Notes: generated by a model from the sequence alone, not told the origin. A stretch of DNA of 34,211 nucleotides from Bacteroidia bacterium (GCA_020054095.1 JAGVMA010000027.1:1-34211); one strand, 5' to 3'; counted from the stretch's first letter, positions 8,473 through 17,424 are shown. Program-made: numbers and translations.

Positions 8473-8850
8473 CTATTTACGGCTGCTAAAAATTCGCATA
8501 AGCGAAACCGCTTCAAAAATCAAAAACGGAATGTAAAGCACTAAAAAGCTAAGTATAAATTTCACGGCTTTGTTGCGATGTAAAAAGCAAACAACTATGA
8601 TGGTAAGCAAGTAGAAAAAAAATTTAAGAACTGTGCTTAACATAAAAGCGCGCACAAAGTTTTGTGCATTGGCCGATTGTGCTGTTCTGAGCAAAATGGC
8701 GTGTATGCCGGCGGTGGTAAAAAAGAAAAAGGCAAGCAAATACCACGGCAGATTTGTTTTGTATGCGAGCGGAGCCAATTGATTCCAACAAAAAATAAGC
8801 GCAGCTAAAAGCAATGAGAAAAAAAATAGGTTAACGATGAACTGCTTCAT
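8473..8850 (-). CDS. Small four-helix membrane protein upstream of atpB (AtpI-like position)
   Basis: This 125-residue protein has about four hydrophobic segments (residues about 5-25, 35-55, 65-90 and 95-118) and a basic C-terminus (MRIFSSRK). I recognise no catalytic motif. Its place immediately upstream of atpB, in the same direction, is where Bacteroidota usually encode a poorly conserved AtpI-like membrane protein, so a role in ATP synthase assembly is a reasonable but unproven inference. A TAGCTTTG box lies 7 bases before the ATG, and 159 bases separate it from atpB, so it may be transcribed separately. Confidence 0.75.
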   Translation of the reverse strand: MKQFIVNLFFFSLLLAALIFCWNQLAPLAYKTNLPWYLLAFFFFTTAGIHAILLRTAQSANAQNFVRAFMLSTVLKFFFYLLTIIVVCFLHRNKAVKFILSFLVLYIPFLIFEAVSLMRIFSSRK

Positions 8851-8857
8851 TGGCGTG

Positions 8858-8865
8858 CAAAGCTA
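8858..8865 (-). promoter_or_regulatory. Candidate -7 box for the 125-aa membrane protein
   Basis: TAGCTTTG on the minus strand matches TAnnTTTG and ends 7 bases before the ATG at 8850, which would give a leaderless or nearly leaderless message. No TTTG stands at the ideal -33 distance; a TTG lies 3 bases further out. Confidence 0.35.
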
Positions 8866-8966
8866 TCAATTTTGCAGATATTAATGTTTGACCAATTTTA
8901 ATACACTTTCTATTTTGGCGTTGAAGTCCTTGGGCGAAATATGGGCATTTTTGTATTTTCGGAACA

Positions 8967-8974
8967 TAATTTTG
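8967..8974 (+). promoter_or_regulatory. Candidate -7 box for the helicase gene
   Basis: TAATTTTG matches TAnnTTTG and ends 7 bases before the GTG at 8982, again implying a very short leader or none. No good -33 element is visible. It faces away from the box at 8858-8865, so the two genes are divergently transcribed. Confidence 0.3.
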
Positions 8975-8981
8975 TTTACTT

Positions 8982-11468
8982 GTGACAGAAATAAAACATA
9001 CCGAAGCCCTTGACCTTGCTTTTAAGTTTGTGAGCGAAACCAACCTGAATATTTTCCTTACGGGAAAAGCGGGGACTGGGAAAACCACGTTTCTGAAATA
9101 CTTGCGACAAAACAGTTTTAAAAAAATGGTAGTAGCTGCCCCAACAGGAGTTGCGGCTATTAACGGAGGAGGAGTTACCTTACATTCATTATTTCAATTG
9201 CCATTCGCTCCGTTTGTTCCATCAAAAAATTCGAGCGATGGAATTAATAGCCATTCGTTGCTTTCACAAATCCGTTTCAACAAAGAGAAACTTAATCTTT
9301 TTCGTAATCTCGAATTATTGGTGATTGACGAAACCAGTATGGTTGCCTCACACACCGTTGATGCGATTGATGCCATTTTACGAAGTGTAAGAAGGCGTAG
9401 CCAGTTACCGTTTGGTGGTGTGCAGGTTTTGTTCATTGGCGATTTGTATCAGCTTCCACCAGTTGTAAAAAATCACGAGTGGGATTTTCTGAAAAATTAT
9501 TACCCGTCAATCTTTTTCTTTGATAGCATTGTGTTGCGCGAACATGTTCCCGTAATGGTTGAACTGAAAGAAATTTTTCGTCAGCAGGACAACACTTTTA
9601 TTGATGTGCTTAATGGAATAAGAAACAACAGCCTTTCGCAGGCAAACTTTGAATTGCTGAACTCAAGATTACAGAGAAATTTTATTCCGCCCGATAATGA
9701 AGGCCACATCACACTAACTACCCACAACAATCAAGCGGATGCTATCAATAAAAAGAAGTTGGAAACGTTGAAAGAGCGTTCAAAAATCTATTACGCGAAA
9801 ATCAATCGCGATTTTCCTGAACATATTTTTCCTGCCGAAAGTGAATTGGAATTAAAAGTAGGAGCGCAGGTTATGTTTCTGAAAAATGATACAGAAGGAA
9901 AACAATATTTCAACGGAAAAATCGGAACTGTTACCGCGCTTAATGATGATGGAATAAAAGTGCGCTGTAAAGGTGAACACTACGATATTGATGTAAAAAA
10001 ATACGAGTGGAAAAACACAAATTACTCGCTTAACCCAGACACACGTGAGATTGTGGAAAATGAACTTGGTAGTTTTGAACAATATCCTTTGCGGTTGGCA
10101 TGGGCAATTACCATTCACAAAAGTCAGGGTTTGACTTTTGACAAATTAGTAATTGATGCCGAAAATGCTTTTGCAAACGGACAGGTATATGTTGCCCTGA
10201 GCCGCTGCACTTCATTGGAAGGATTAGTGCTTACATCGTCTGTTAATCAAAGTTTTTTGGGTGCGCACCAAAGTTTGAAAGAGTGGCAGGGAAAAAATCA
10301 GGACGACACAAAGTTGTCTCAAAAGTTTAAGGAAGCCAGAGAGAAATATGCGTTACAAGAACTTCAAAATGTTTTTTCATTTTACCGTTGGTATTATGGG
10401 TTAAAAGATTTTAGTGAGGAACTAAATGATAATCGTGAAGAGTTTTCAGAACCAAGTATAGTTTGGCTTAGAGAATTAGCTGAAACTCAGGAGAAGATAC
10501 AAACGGTTGCAGATAAGTTTAAAGAGCGGCTAACTTTTCTTGCCAATGATAATCCAAATGTTGAAGAAAATGACGCATTACAGAAGAGAGTAAAAGATGC
10601 TGCCAATTATTTCTCTGCCGAACTACAAAAATGGAAGGAGAGGTTTTATGCACATCCTTTTTCAACTGACAAGAAGAAAATTTCCCGTTTTCTTGATGCC
10701 TCATTGACTGAAGTTGCCTTCATTCTACACGAAATTCTTCATCGGGTAAACCATTGCAAAAATGGTTTTACGTTGAATGAATATCTGAAATCGGGTAAAA
10801 AAGTTGAAACGGCAGCCGATAAAATTCAGGCCTCTTATGCACAAAATCAGGAGAAAGAGGTTGCGGCTGAAGGAACCGCAAATGAAGAATTATACAGCCG
10901 GCTTGCATTATTACGTAAGCAAATGGCAAGCGAAGCTAATACTCCATTGTATATGATTTTCAGCAGTGATGCCATTCAAAATATTTGCAAATATTTACCG
11001 CAAAGCAAAGAATCGCTTTTGAAAATAAAGGGTTTTGGTAAAGCAAAGGTTGCTCAATACGGTGATGAAGTAATTGGATTGATTCGTGATTATTGCGAGG
11101 AATACAATCTTCAGCCCAAAGAAGTTGTTCCTGCTAAACGAGAGCGAAAAAGCAGTGAAAAAAAAATATCAACGGTCCAGGAAACAATCAATTATTTTAA
11201 AAACGGAAAAAGCATCATTGAAATTGCCGCTGAAAGAAATTTAACCATTTGGACTATCGAGGAGCATATCGCAAAAGCAATACAAAGCGGTGTTATTCAA
11301 ATAGAAGATTTTATGCCCATCGAAGAAGCGCAACAAATTGCCAATTATTTTCCAGATGTTGTTAAGCCCCCCGTTTTACTCGCGCCAATCAAAGAAAAAA
11401 TTTCGGCTGATGTTTCTTATGCTAAACTGAAGGCGGTTTTAGCGTGGCTTCAACATGCCAAAAATTAA
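8982..11468 (+). CDS. PIF1/RecD2-like SF1 helicase with C-terminal HRDC and HTH modules
   Basis: This is a DNA helicase of the SF1B group (COG0507 type). It has a Walker A GKAGTGKT (residues 28-35), APTGVAAI motif Ia, Walker B LLVIDETS (Asp116-Glu117), GDLYQLPPV motif III, AWAITIHKSQGLTFDKL in the RecD/PIF1-type motif V region and VYVALSRCTSLEGLVL motif VI. The C-terminal third adds an HRDC-like domain (about 640-700, SLLKIKGFGKAKVAQYGDEV) and a RecQ-type helix-turn-helix (about 725-770, IIEIAAERNLTIWTIEEHI). The GTG at 8982 is the only plausible start: an in-frame TAA lies at 8967 and the next Met is inside motif Ia. It is expected to act on recombination or replication intermediates; the substrate is unknown. 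Confidence 0.9.
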   Translation: MTEIKHTEALDLAFKFVSETNLNIFLTGKAGTGKTTFLKYLRQNSFKKMVVAAPTGVAAINGGGVTLHSLFQLPFAPFVPSKNSSDGINSHSLLSQIRFNKEKLNLFRNLELLVIDETSMVASHTVDAIDAILRSVRRRSQLPFGGVQVLFIGDLYQLPPVVKNHEWDFLKNYYPSIFFFDSIVLREHVPVMVELKEIFRQQDNTFIDVLNGIRNNSLSQANFELLNSRLQRNFIPPDNEGHITLTTHNNQADAINKKKLETLKERSKIYYAKINRDFPEHIFPAESELELKVGAQVMFLKNDTEGKQYFNGKIGTVTALNDDGIKVRCKGEHYDIDVKKYEWKNTNYSLNPDTREIVENELGSFEQYPLRLAWAITIHKSQGLTFDKLVIDAENAFANGQVYVALSRCTSLEGLVLTSSVNQSFLGAHQSLKEWQGKNQDDTKLSQKFKEAREKYALQELQNVFSFYRWYYGLKDFSEELNDNREEFSEPSIVWLRELAETQEKIQTVADKFKERLTFLANDNPNVEENDALQKRVKDAANYFSAELQKWKERFYAHPFSTDKKKISRFLDASLTEVAFILHEILHRVNHCKNGFTLNEYLKSGKKVETAADKIQASYAQNQEKEVAAEGTANEELYSRLALLRKQMASEANTPLYMIFSSDAIQNICKYLPQSKESLLKIKGFGKAKVAQYGDEVIGLIRDYCEEYNLQPKEVVPAKRERKSSEKKISTVQETINYFKNGKSIIEIAAERNLTIWTIEEHIAKAIQSGVIQIEDFMPIEEAQQIANYFPDVVKPPVLLAPIKEKISADVSYAKLKAVLAWLQHAKN

Positions 11469-11559
11469 AATCTGGTTCGGTTTTTAGCGTATCGTATATA
11501 AATGTGAGATTTTTTTAAAATATTTTTTTGTTTCTACCGACAATGTAAATTATAGAACT

Positions 11560-12339
11560 ATGAAAAAAACTGCATTAATTACCGGAGCATCTTTGGGCAT
11601 AGGCGAGGCCTTTGCACATGTGTTTGCAAAAAACAATTACGATTTAATTTTGGTTGCGCGCAATGGCAGCAAGCTACTGCAATTAGCAAAAACATTGGAA
11701 ACAAAATACAAGGCAACTGTTTATCCTCTTGCAAAAGACCTCAGCAAACAAAATGCTGCCGAGGACGTTTTTACCGAAGTGAAATTGAAAAACATAAGCG
11801 TGCACACATTGGTTAACAATGCGGGCTTTGGCGACTATGGCCTGTTTCGCGAAAGCAAATGGCAAAAGCAGCGCGAAATGATTGACTTAAATATGATGGC
11901 TTTAACGCACTTAACACATTTATTTTTACCTTCAATGGTTGCGCAAAAAAGCGGTGGCGTAATTAATGTGGCATCTACTGCTGCCTTCCAGCCTGGTCCA
12001 CTAATGAGCGTGTATTATGCCACCAAGGCTTATGTTTTGTTTTTTACCGAGGGCATTGCCAATGAGTTAAACGGAACCGGTGTGCGTGTATCTGCACTGT
12101 GCCCGGGTCCCACAGAAAGTGGTTTTCAGCAGGCGGCAGCTATGGGAGAAAGCAGACTTGTAAAAGGCAAAAAAATGCCTTCATCATACGAGGTTGCAGA
12201 ATACGGTTATCGGGCGCTTCAAAAAAACAAAACAGTTGCAATACATGGCACAATGAATTATTTCATGAGCCTTTCGCCACGTTTTGTTTCGCGAAAAATG
12301 GCTGCCGGTGTGGTGCGTAAAATGCATGAAAAAAAATAA
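11560..12339 (+). CDS. Short-chain dehydrogenase/reductase (SDR)
   Basis: This is a classical SDR of 259 residues, an NAD(P)-dependent oxidoreductase of unknown substrate. It has the cofactor motif TGASLGIG (8-15), NNAG (86-89), catalytic Ser139 in NVASTAAF, and the Tyr152-xxx-Lys156 pair in VYYATKAY. ALCPGPTESGF is the usual loop after the active site. It looks like the DltE/YqjQ-like group. It is transcribed alone, 91 bases after the helicase, and converges with the gene at 12343 with only 3 bases between stops. Confidence 0.92.
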   Translation: MKKTALITGASLGIGEAFAHVFAKNNYDLILVARNGSKLLQLAKTLETKYKATVYPLAKDLSKQNAAEDVFTEVKLKNISVHTLVNNAGFGDYGLFRESKWQKQREMIDLNMMALTHLTHLFLPSMVAQKSGGVINVASTAAFQPGPLMSVYYATKAYVLFFTEGIANELNGTGVRVSALCPGPTESGFQQAAAMGESRLVKGKKMPSSYEVAEYGYRALQKNKTVAIHGTMNYFMSLSPRFVSRKMAAGVVRKMHEKK

Positions 12340-12342
12340 GCC

Positions 12343-14763
12343 CTATTTTCCTCTTAGCAACTGCACATAACCCTTTTTAGTGGTGGTTGTGTTTGGGTCG
12401 CACCTATTAATGTAAGTACAAATCCAGTAGTAGGTTCCCTCTGAGCAAATTTTTCCGTTAAACCTTCCATCCCACTGTGGGTTGTAATCGGTGGTTTCGT
12501 ACATGAGTTTGCCCCAGCGATCAAATATTTGCATCATAAATTCTTTGGCGTAATACTCTATGCTATTGGCAGCGTAAACTGTGCTGCGATAGGGATAAAA
12601 CACATCGTTCACATTGTCTCCGTTTGGAGAAAACACGTTGCTTGTGTTATCATCGGGCATAAAATAGGGCATAGGCACTGTAACCAAAACTGCCGATGTA
12701 ATTCTTATACAACCATTAAGCAGCCAAGTAACGGTATATCCGGCCGTGTTGGTGTTGTTAATCACTATTGAATCTCCGGTTCCAACCAATGTGCTATTGT
12801 AATACCACGAATAAGAGCTTTGCCCTTGCGGTGCGTGTAAAACGGCAATTGAATCTCCGGCACAAAACTCGGCCGTAATGGTTAGCGTGTCGGCCGGTGG
12901 CGGTGGTTGCGATACGGTAATGGTATCGGCAACGGTACAGCCATTAGCATCAGTAACAAAAACCACATACTGTCCGGCAGAAAGACCCGTAACGGTTTGT
13001 GTGGTTTGCGTATTGTTAATCCACAAATAAGTAAATGGCGGCAGTCCGCCCGATGGTGTAATGGTGGCGGTTCCATCGCTTCCGCCAAAGCAATTTGTAC
13101 CCACCGATGATGAATTAAAGTTAATTGCATTGGGCTGCGTAACAATTACCGCAATGGTCATGCTGCATCCGTTAGCGTCTGTAATCACCACGCTATATGT
13201 TCCGGCACCTAAACCGGTTGCAATTTGTGTTGTTTGCGATGGTGATGTGCTCCAGCTATAAGTGTAAGGCGAACTTCCCCCTGTTGGAAATGCCGCTGCA
13301 GAACCATCATTGTTTCCAAAGCAACTTGCACCCGCTGGTTGCGTACTTGCAATTAGCGGTTGTGGTTGTGTAATTGTAATCGTATCTGATTGTGTACAAC
13401 CATTGCCATCGGTAATAATAACAATGTATGTTCCTGCTGTTAATCCGGTAGCAACTTGGGTGGTTTGCGATGGTGATGTGCTCCAAAAGTATGTAAAGGG
13501 TGATTGGCCGCCCACTGGCGTAGTGGTTGCGGTGCCATTATTTCCGCCCCCACAAGTTACGTTTGTTTGAGAAGTGGTGGTTGTATATGCGTTAGATGGC
13601 GATACCGTAATTGTATCTGTGCCTAAGCCACAACCCGATGCATCGTAAGCAAATACAGTATAAATGCCGGGGCATAGTCCCGTGGCCGCTTGTCCCGTTT
13701 GCGATGGATTGGTTGTCCACGAATAGGTGTAAGGCGCTGTTCCTCCGTTTGGAGTTGCGGTTGCGCTGCCATTACAGTTATTACAAGTGGGCTGAGTTAT
13801 ATTGGTTGAAACCGTGAACGAAGACGAAGGTATGGGCGTACACGTAACGCAGTTTCCTGTTTGATAATAAATGCCAACTACGGCAAAAGTAAAGCAGTCG
13901 CCACTCAAGCCGTCTGTTGCCATGTTTGCATTGTTTTGGTTGTTATTTATAGTAGTATTCGCCAAATCAAAATTGTAAAAGTCGTTGTTGTATGTTTGTG
14001 TGTTACCGTTAACAGTAGATGGGTGCGAGCCTCCGTTTACATTCGATTGCATGTCTGACACAAGCACAAAGCCATTGCCTGCCGAAGAGGCGGCACAAGC
14101 AGTAAATCCGGTTATGTTTTGTGTCTGCAAACCCCAATTACCTGTCATGTTTCCGTCCCAAACCTCTAACGAGCCTTGGTAGGTTGCGAGCGGGTCTCTG
14201 TAAACAATGAAGAGCGTAACCCCATCTATTTCCCAGTTTTTATTACTAAAGCCCGTTATGTCTATGTTGTAAGCCCCGTTGCCCGAAATATTAGATGTTA
14301 CGTCAGCCCGATAAACCGCAGAACCAGTTTCGCCCCAGCATTTGCTTGGACCCTGACCTACCATGGCGGCATTAAATACTCCGTTTTGTGAATTTGGATT
14401 TGTAATTGATACTGTAGAGGCTGGCGGAACACCCGATTGGTAAGAGGCAATAAACCATACATAAGCCCTCACAATTATTGAGCAGGTTGGTAATCCCGCA
14501 ATATTACAAGTGGTGGGCAAGCCCGTTCCGTTTGCATTAAAATTAAATTGCGCGCTTCTTGTTTGAGTTAAAACCGAGGCTTGTACATAGTTTAATCCGC
14601 AGGTGTCTTGGGTAAAAGTGGCGCCCAAAAATCCGCTGCCATCAAAGGGCTTTGGGGTAGATGATTTTCCGTTAAGGCAATTGTCGCAAGTGCCATTTTG
14701 TTGAGCGCTAAGGTTTATAAATAATAAAGAAGCAATTAAAACCGGGAGTAATTTTTTAATCAT
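12343..14763 (-). CDS. Secreted SprB-repeat protein with gliding-motility-type C-terminus
   Basis: The ATG at 14763 starts a clear signal peptide (MIKKLLPVLIASLLFINLSA); an upstream in-frame TTG at 14799 would put charged residues before it and is unlikely. The protein has about 806 residues. The N-terminal 310 form a Cys-containing secreted domain (GSLEVWDGNMTGNWG region). Then come four SprB-type repeats (roughly 12890-13810), each with a C-x-G-x-x-x-G start, a GG-x-x-PFTY-x-W core and an AGTY-V-ITDANGC end. The last 90 residues are a CHU_C/type B sorting domain (FSPNGDNVNDVFYP, FDRWGKLMYET, WDGRFNGK, GTYYWICTY). It is expected to be exported by T9SS and cell-surface attached; a role in adhesion is inferred from the family. 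Confidence 0.9.
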   Translation of the reverse strand: MIKKLLPVLIASLLFINLSAQQNGTCDNCLNGKSSTPKPFDGSGFLGATFTQDTCGLNYVQASVLTQTRSAQFNFNANGTGLPTTCNIAGLPTCSIIVRAYVWFIASYQSGVPPASTVSITNPNSQNGVFNAAMVGQGPSKCWGETGSAVYRADVTSNISGNGAYNIDITGFSNKNWEIDGVTLFIVYRDPLATYQGSLEVWDGNMTGNWGLQTQNITGFTACAASSAGNGFVLVSDMQSNVNGGSHPSTVNGNTQTYNNDFYNFDLANTTINNNQNNANMATDGLSGDCFTFAVVGIYYQTGNCVTCTPIPSSSFTVSTNITQPTCNNCNGSATATPNGGTAPYTYSWTTNPSQTGQAATGLCPGIYTVFAYDASGCGLGTDTITVSPSNAYTTTTSQTNVTCGGGNNGTATTTPVGGQSPFTYFWSTSPSQTTQVATGLTAGTYIVIITDGNGCTQSDTITITQPQPLIASTQPAGASCFGNNDGSAAAFPTGGSSPYTYSWSTSPSQTTQIATGLGAGTYSVVITDANGCSMTIAVIVTQPNAINFNSSSVGTNCFGGSDGTATITPSGGLPPFTYLWINNTQTTQTVTGLSAGQYVVFVTDANGCTVADTITVSQPPPPADTLTITAEFCAGDSIAVLHAPQGQSSYSWYYNSTLVGTGDSIVINNTNTAGYTVTWLLNGCIRITSAVLVTVPMPYFMPDDNTSNVFSPNGDNVNDVFYPYRSTVYAANSIEYYAKEFMMQIFDRWGKLMYETTDYNPQWDGRFNGKICSEGTYYWICTYINRCDPNTTTTKKGYVQLLRGK

Positions 14764-14782
14764 ACAGGGGCAGATTTGTTTT

Positions 14783-14799
14783 TTGTCTAAGATAGACAA
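14783..14799. promoter_or_regulatory. Short palindrome in the divergent T9SS intergenic region
   Basis: TTGTCTA-AGA-TAGACAA has 7-bp perfect arms around 3 bases and lies 20 bases upstream of the SprB-repeat gene start, between two divergent secreted-protein genes. Its size and position would suit an operator, but nothing in the window identifies a regulator. Confidence 0.25.
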
Positions 14800-14884
14800 G
14801 TAAACGATAATTTCGTTGCTTTGCGTGTATGTTTTTTTTCTGTTAAAAATTAGTCTCCGTTATCTATCGCAACTGGCATTTGGG

Positions 14885-14892
14885 TATATTTG
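14885..14892 (+). promoter_or_regulatory. Candidate -7 box for the PKD-domain T9SS gene
   Basis: TATATTTG fits TAnnTTTG exactly and lies 18 bases before the ATG at 14911, giving a leader of about 12 bases. No clear -33 TTTG is present. Confidence 0.4.
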
Positions 14893-14910
14893 CCAAAATT
14901 AAAATACAAA

Positions 14911-16305
14911 ATGAAAAAACTTTTACTTCCTCTATTTGCTTTGACTTTTGTATTGACCGATGCTCAAATTACAGTTACAAGCGCGGTGGTTCCGTTATTT
15001 ATGCAAGGCAACTCCACAACAAATAATAACAGAGTAGCTATTTATTTTTGGGCCGATATTTCGGGATTAACCCCGGGTGCTACTTACAGATATTACACTT
15101 CGATGGATACGCTTAACTCATCTCCTACATCAAACGGAGCCGGCAACCCCTATTTAATAAACAGAGCCAGCGGCACGGTTCGCAGAACCACTAATCCCTC
15201 GCTGGTTAATGCGGCCGGACACGACTCTATACAGGCAAACAATGCCGGAGCCTATTCTGGCTGGTTTGCGGTAGAGCCAACTGGTAACGGTCGCTATACA
15301 CCGGGCAGGCAGGTGCATCCCCAAATTCAGTTTAATAATGGCGCAGGTGGAACTTCGGTGGCAACGCGTTTAAAATTTACTTCGCTTTTAGTGGATGTAA
15401 TAAATTTCGGCACCACGAGTGGCTCTCCGTTACAGGGCTCTGCCCTTTACGACACTTCTGTTTCGCCATCAAAAAGCTTTGCTGTATTGTTTGATAATCA
15501 AACCGGCAGCGGAAGACCCATTAGTATTGGAATAGTAGAAGATGACGGTAACGATCTTTTTGCTGTTACATCTATCGCTAATTTTTATCGCACGCTTGTG
15601 GATACCATCGGGCAAAGTTGGGGTGTTATCATTCCAAATAATTTACCTAACGGCATTCAGCGTGTAGAATATCGCGATTTTTTAGCCGGTCAAATGTTGC
15701 TGAGCATGGTTGACGATAATGGAATTTGGTGTTCGCTTACCAATACAATTAATCCGGCAAACGGAACTACGGGCGTTATGCTTGACGAATGGTTTTCGCT
15801 TGCGGGCAACGGTTCGGCAAATTTAGATACTGCCCAGGTTTTACAAAACATAACCTTTGCCGGAACTTCAAACGATGTTAACGCCACTTACACCTGGAAT
15901 TTTGGGGACAATTCGCCAACAAGCAACAGCAATCCGGTAATCCACAACTATACTGCGGGCGGCTGGTACTACTACTCGCTTACAATTAACAATGGCGAGT
16001 GTTATCAAATTATAACCGATAGTATTTACATTGAGGGCACAGTGGGGCAAAGCGATTTATCTGCTAACATAATTGCTTCGGTTTATCCTAATCCGGCTGC
16101 CGATTATATTCAATTGAATTTTGGTAATAATGCTAATTTACAAATTGAAATTTTTGATGCGCTCGGAAATTTAACTCACGCACAAAGCAATATAGAAAAC
16201 CAGGTTCGCCTTGATGTTTCTGCACTAAGCGAAGGGTTTTATTTTGTAAAAATAACCGATGCTGCCACCAAACAAATTGGTGTTGCAAAATTTCTGAAGC
16301 ACTAA
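14911..16305 (+). CDS. Secreted protein with PKD domain and T9SS type A sorting domain
   Basis: The ATG at 14911 begins the signal peptide MKKLLLPLFALTFVLTDAQ; the in-frame TTG at 14890 overlaps the -7 box and can be set aside. The mature protein has about 445 residues. Its N-terminal 270 form a domain I recognise only as recurring in Bacteroidota secreted proteins (SGWFAVEPTGNGRYTPG). A PKD domain follows (YTWNFGDNSPTSNSNPVIHNY, YSLTINNGECY). The last 80 residues are a type A sorting domain (VYPNPAADYIQLNF, IEIFDALGN, LSEGFYFVKI). It is probably exported through T9SS. It diverges from the SprB-repeat gene and converges with the lipoprotein gene at 16307. Confidence 0.88.
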   Translation: MKKLLLPLFALTFVLTDAQITVTSAVVPLFMQGNSTTNNNRVAIYFWADISGLTPGATYRYYTSMDTLNSSPTSNGAGNPYLINRASGTVRRTTNPSLVNAAGHDSIQANNAGAYSGWFAVEPTGNGRYTPGRQVHPQIQFNNGAGGTSVATRLKFTSLLVDVINFGTTSGSPLQGSALYDTSVSPSKSFAVLFDNQTGSGRPISIGIVEDDGNDLFAVTSIANFYRTLVDTIGQSWGVIIPNNLPNGIQRVEYRDFLAGQMLLSMVDDNGIWCSLTNTINPANGTTGVMLDEWFSLAGNGSANLDTAQVLQNITFAGTSNDVNATYTWNFGDNSPTSNSNPVIHNYTAGGWYYYSLTINNGECYQIITDSIYIEGTVGQSDLSANIIASVYPNPAADYIQLNFGNNANLQIEIFDALGNLTHAQSNIENQVRLDVSALSEGFYFVKITDAATKQIGVAKFLKH

Positions 16306-16306
16306 A

Positions 16307-16900
16307 TTATTGGTCAATCGGACTTAGCTCAAGCGTAAGTATTTCGTTTATTTTGTCGAGCAGCGGCCTACAGCTTCCCGACTCAGTTCGCAAATGATAT
16401 ATTCTGTTTTGTATGCGCCAAAATGTAAATGGCGATCGTAAAAAGCGCTCCTGAGTTTTATCGGCAAGCGGTGCTGTTAGTGCGTTTTCAATATTTAATG
16501 CCGTGCTTATGTCAGCAAAAGTCCATTCTTCTGCAAATACAAAACAGCCGGGCGTTTTATATTCAATAGTTGCCGATTGTGAATTTTTAATGAGCTCAAT
16601 TTGGTTGTATGAAAAAACACTATTGTTGTCATTGAGAGAAAATAAATGGCTCCCATTTTTCTCGCAAGGCAAAAAACTATCGGCAGCCAAACCGCTAATT
16701 GTTTTTAAAATTTTTTGTGTTGCTTTTTTAAATTGAGCCGATGGACTTGGAATTTCATTTTTTATTTCCGAGGAGCCGCTAACTGTTTTTTGCCGCTCGG
16801 TATAATTATTTTCAATATCCATTTTTTCTTCGCTGTTCCCGTAATTATCACATGAACAGGCAAAAAAAATAATTGAGCAAAAAATTAAAATGCGCCACAT
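16307..16900 (-). CDS. Small putative lipoprotein, unknown function
   Basis: This 197-residue protein has an N-terminal hydrophobic segment (RILIFCSIIFFACSC) ending in a lipobox-like FFAC, with Cys15 as the likely lipidation site and Cys17 as an alternative. A polar, Asn/Glu/Ser-rich linker follows, then a compact domain with cysteines at SFLPCEKN, TPGCFVF and GSCRPLL. I do not recognise the family. Its stop is one base from the stop of the converging T9SS gene, and no terminator hairpin is visible between them. Confidence 0.65.
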   Translation of the reverse strand: MWRILIFCSIIFFACSCDNYGNSEEKMDIENNYTERQKTVSGSSEIKNEIPSPSAQFKKATQKILKTISGLAADSFLPCEKNGSHLFSLNDNNSVFSYNQIELIKNSQSATIEYKTPGCFVFAEEWTFADISTALNIENALTAPLADKTQERFLRSPFTFWRIQNRIYHLRTESGSCRPLLDKINEILTLELSPIDQ

Positions 16901-16932
16901 GTTACTGATATGAACAATGCAATGATAATAAA

Positions 16933-16989
16933 ATGAACACGAAAAACTTGCTGCTTCTGTTATTAATTATGACCTTAGCCATGAATTAG
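16933..16989 (+). CDS. Possible 18-residue hydrophobic peptide upstream of bactofilin
   Basis: The sequence ATG...TAG encodes MNTKNLLLLLLIMTLAMN, a signal-peptide-like or single-pass small membrane peptide, ending 6 bases before the bactofilin ATG. It may be a leader peptide, the remnant of a signal sequence, or chance. There is no independent support. Confidence 0.25.
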   Translation: MNTKNLLLLLLIMTLAMN

Positions 16990-16995
16990 ATAAAA

Positions 16996-17424
16996 ATGTT
17001 TGGCAACTCAAAAACAACCACCATGTCAAAAACAAATTTACCCGAAACTGGTACCGTAAATATTATAGGTGCCGGAACTGTTATAACAGGCGATATAAAC
17101 ACTAATGGCGATATCCGTGTGGACGGAACTATTAACGGAATGCTTAATGTAAAAGGCAAACTGGTGCTTGGTAATACCGGCATTGTTGAGGGCGAGGTGA
17201 GTTGCCAAAACGCTGATATATCTGGCACCATAAAAGGCAAAATCACAATTACGGAATTACTCTCATTAAAAAATTCGGCTAAACTTAATGGCGATATAAT
17301 AACCAATAAACTTGCCATTGAGCCGGGCGCTACATTTACGGGCTCGTGCAGCATGGGCGGCATCATAAAAGATATTAAACATGCAGCAGAACCAAAACTC
17401 CAGGAAAAAGCAGCAGCCTACTGA
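16996..17424 (+). CDS. Bactofilin (polymer-forming cytoskeletal protein)
   Basis: This 142-residue protein is built almost entirely of the bactofilin beta-helix, with successive short turns of the form G-x-I-x-x-x-G-x-I/V (GTVITGDINTNGDIRVDGTI, GKLVLGNTGIVEGEV, DISGTIKGKITI, AKLNGDIITNKLAIEPGA). Short polar tails flank it, as in other bactofilins, which self-assemble into membrane-associated filaments. It overlaps the AtpZ gene by 44 bases. In many Bacteroidota a bactofilin gene precedes atpZ and the atp operon, and here that pair is kept while the rest of the operon is elsewhere. Confidence 0.93.
   Translation: MFGNSKTTTMSKTNLPETGTVNIIGAGTVITGDINTNGDIRVDGTINGMLNVKGKLVLGNTGIVEGEVSCQNADISGTIKGKITITELLSLKNSAKLNGDIITNKLAIEPGATFTGSCSMGGIIKDIKHAAEPKLQEKAAAY

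Noticed and set aside
12890-13810. Spaced DNA repeats that could suggest an array
   Set aside because: The periodicity of about 225 bases corresponds to SprB protein repeats and the units are diverged; there are no identical repeats with unique spacers.
14764-14799. Upstream TTG start for the SprB-repeat protein
   Set aside because: It would place twelve mostly polar residues before an ideal signal peptide, and it overlaps the palindrome at 14783-14799; the ATG at 14763 is better.
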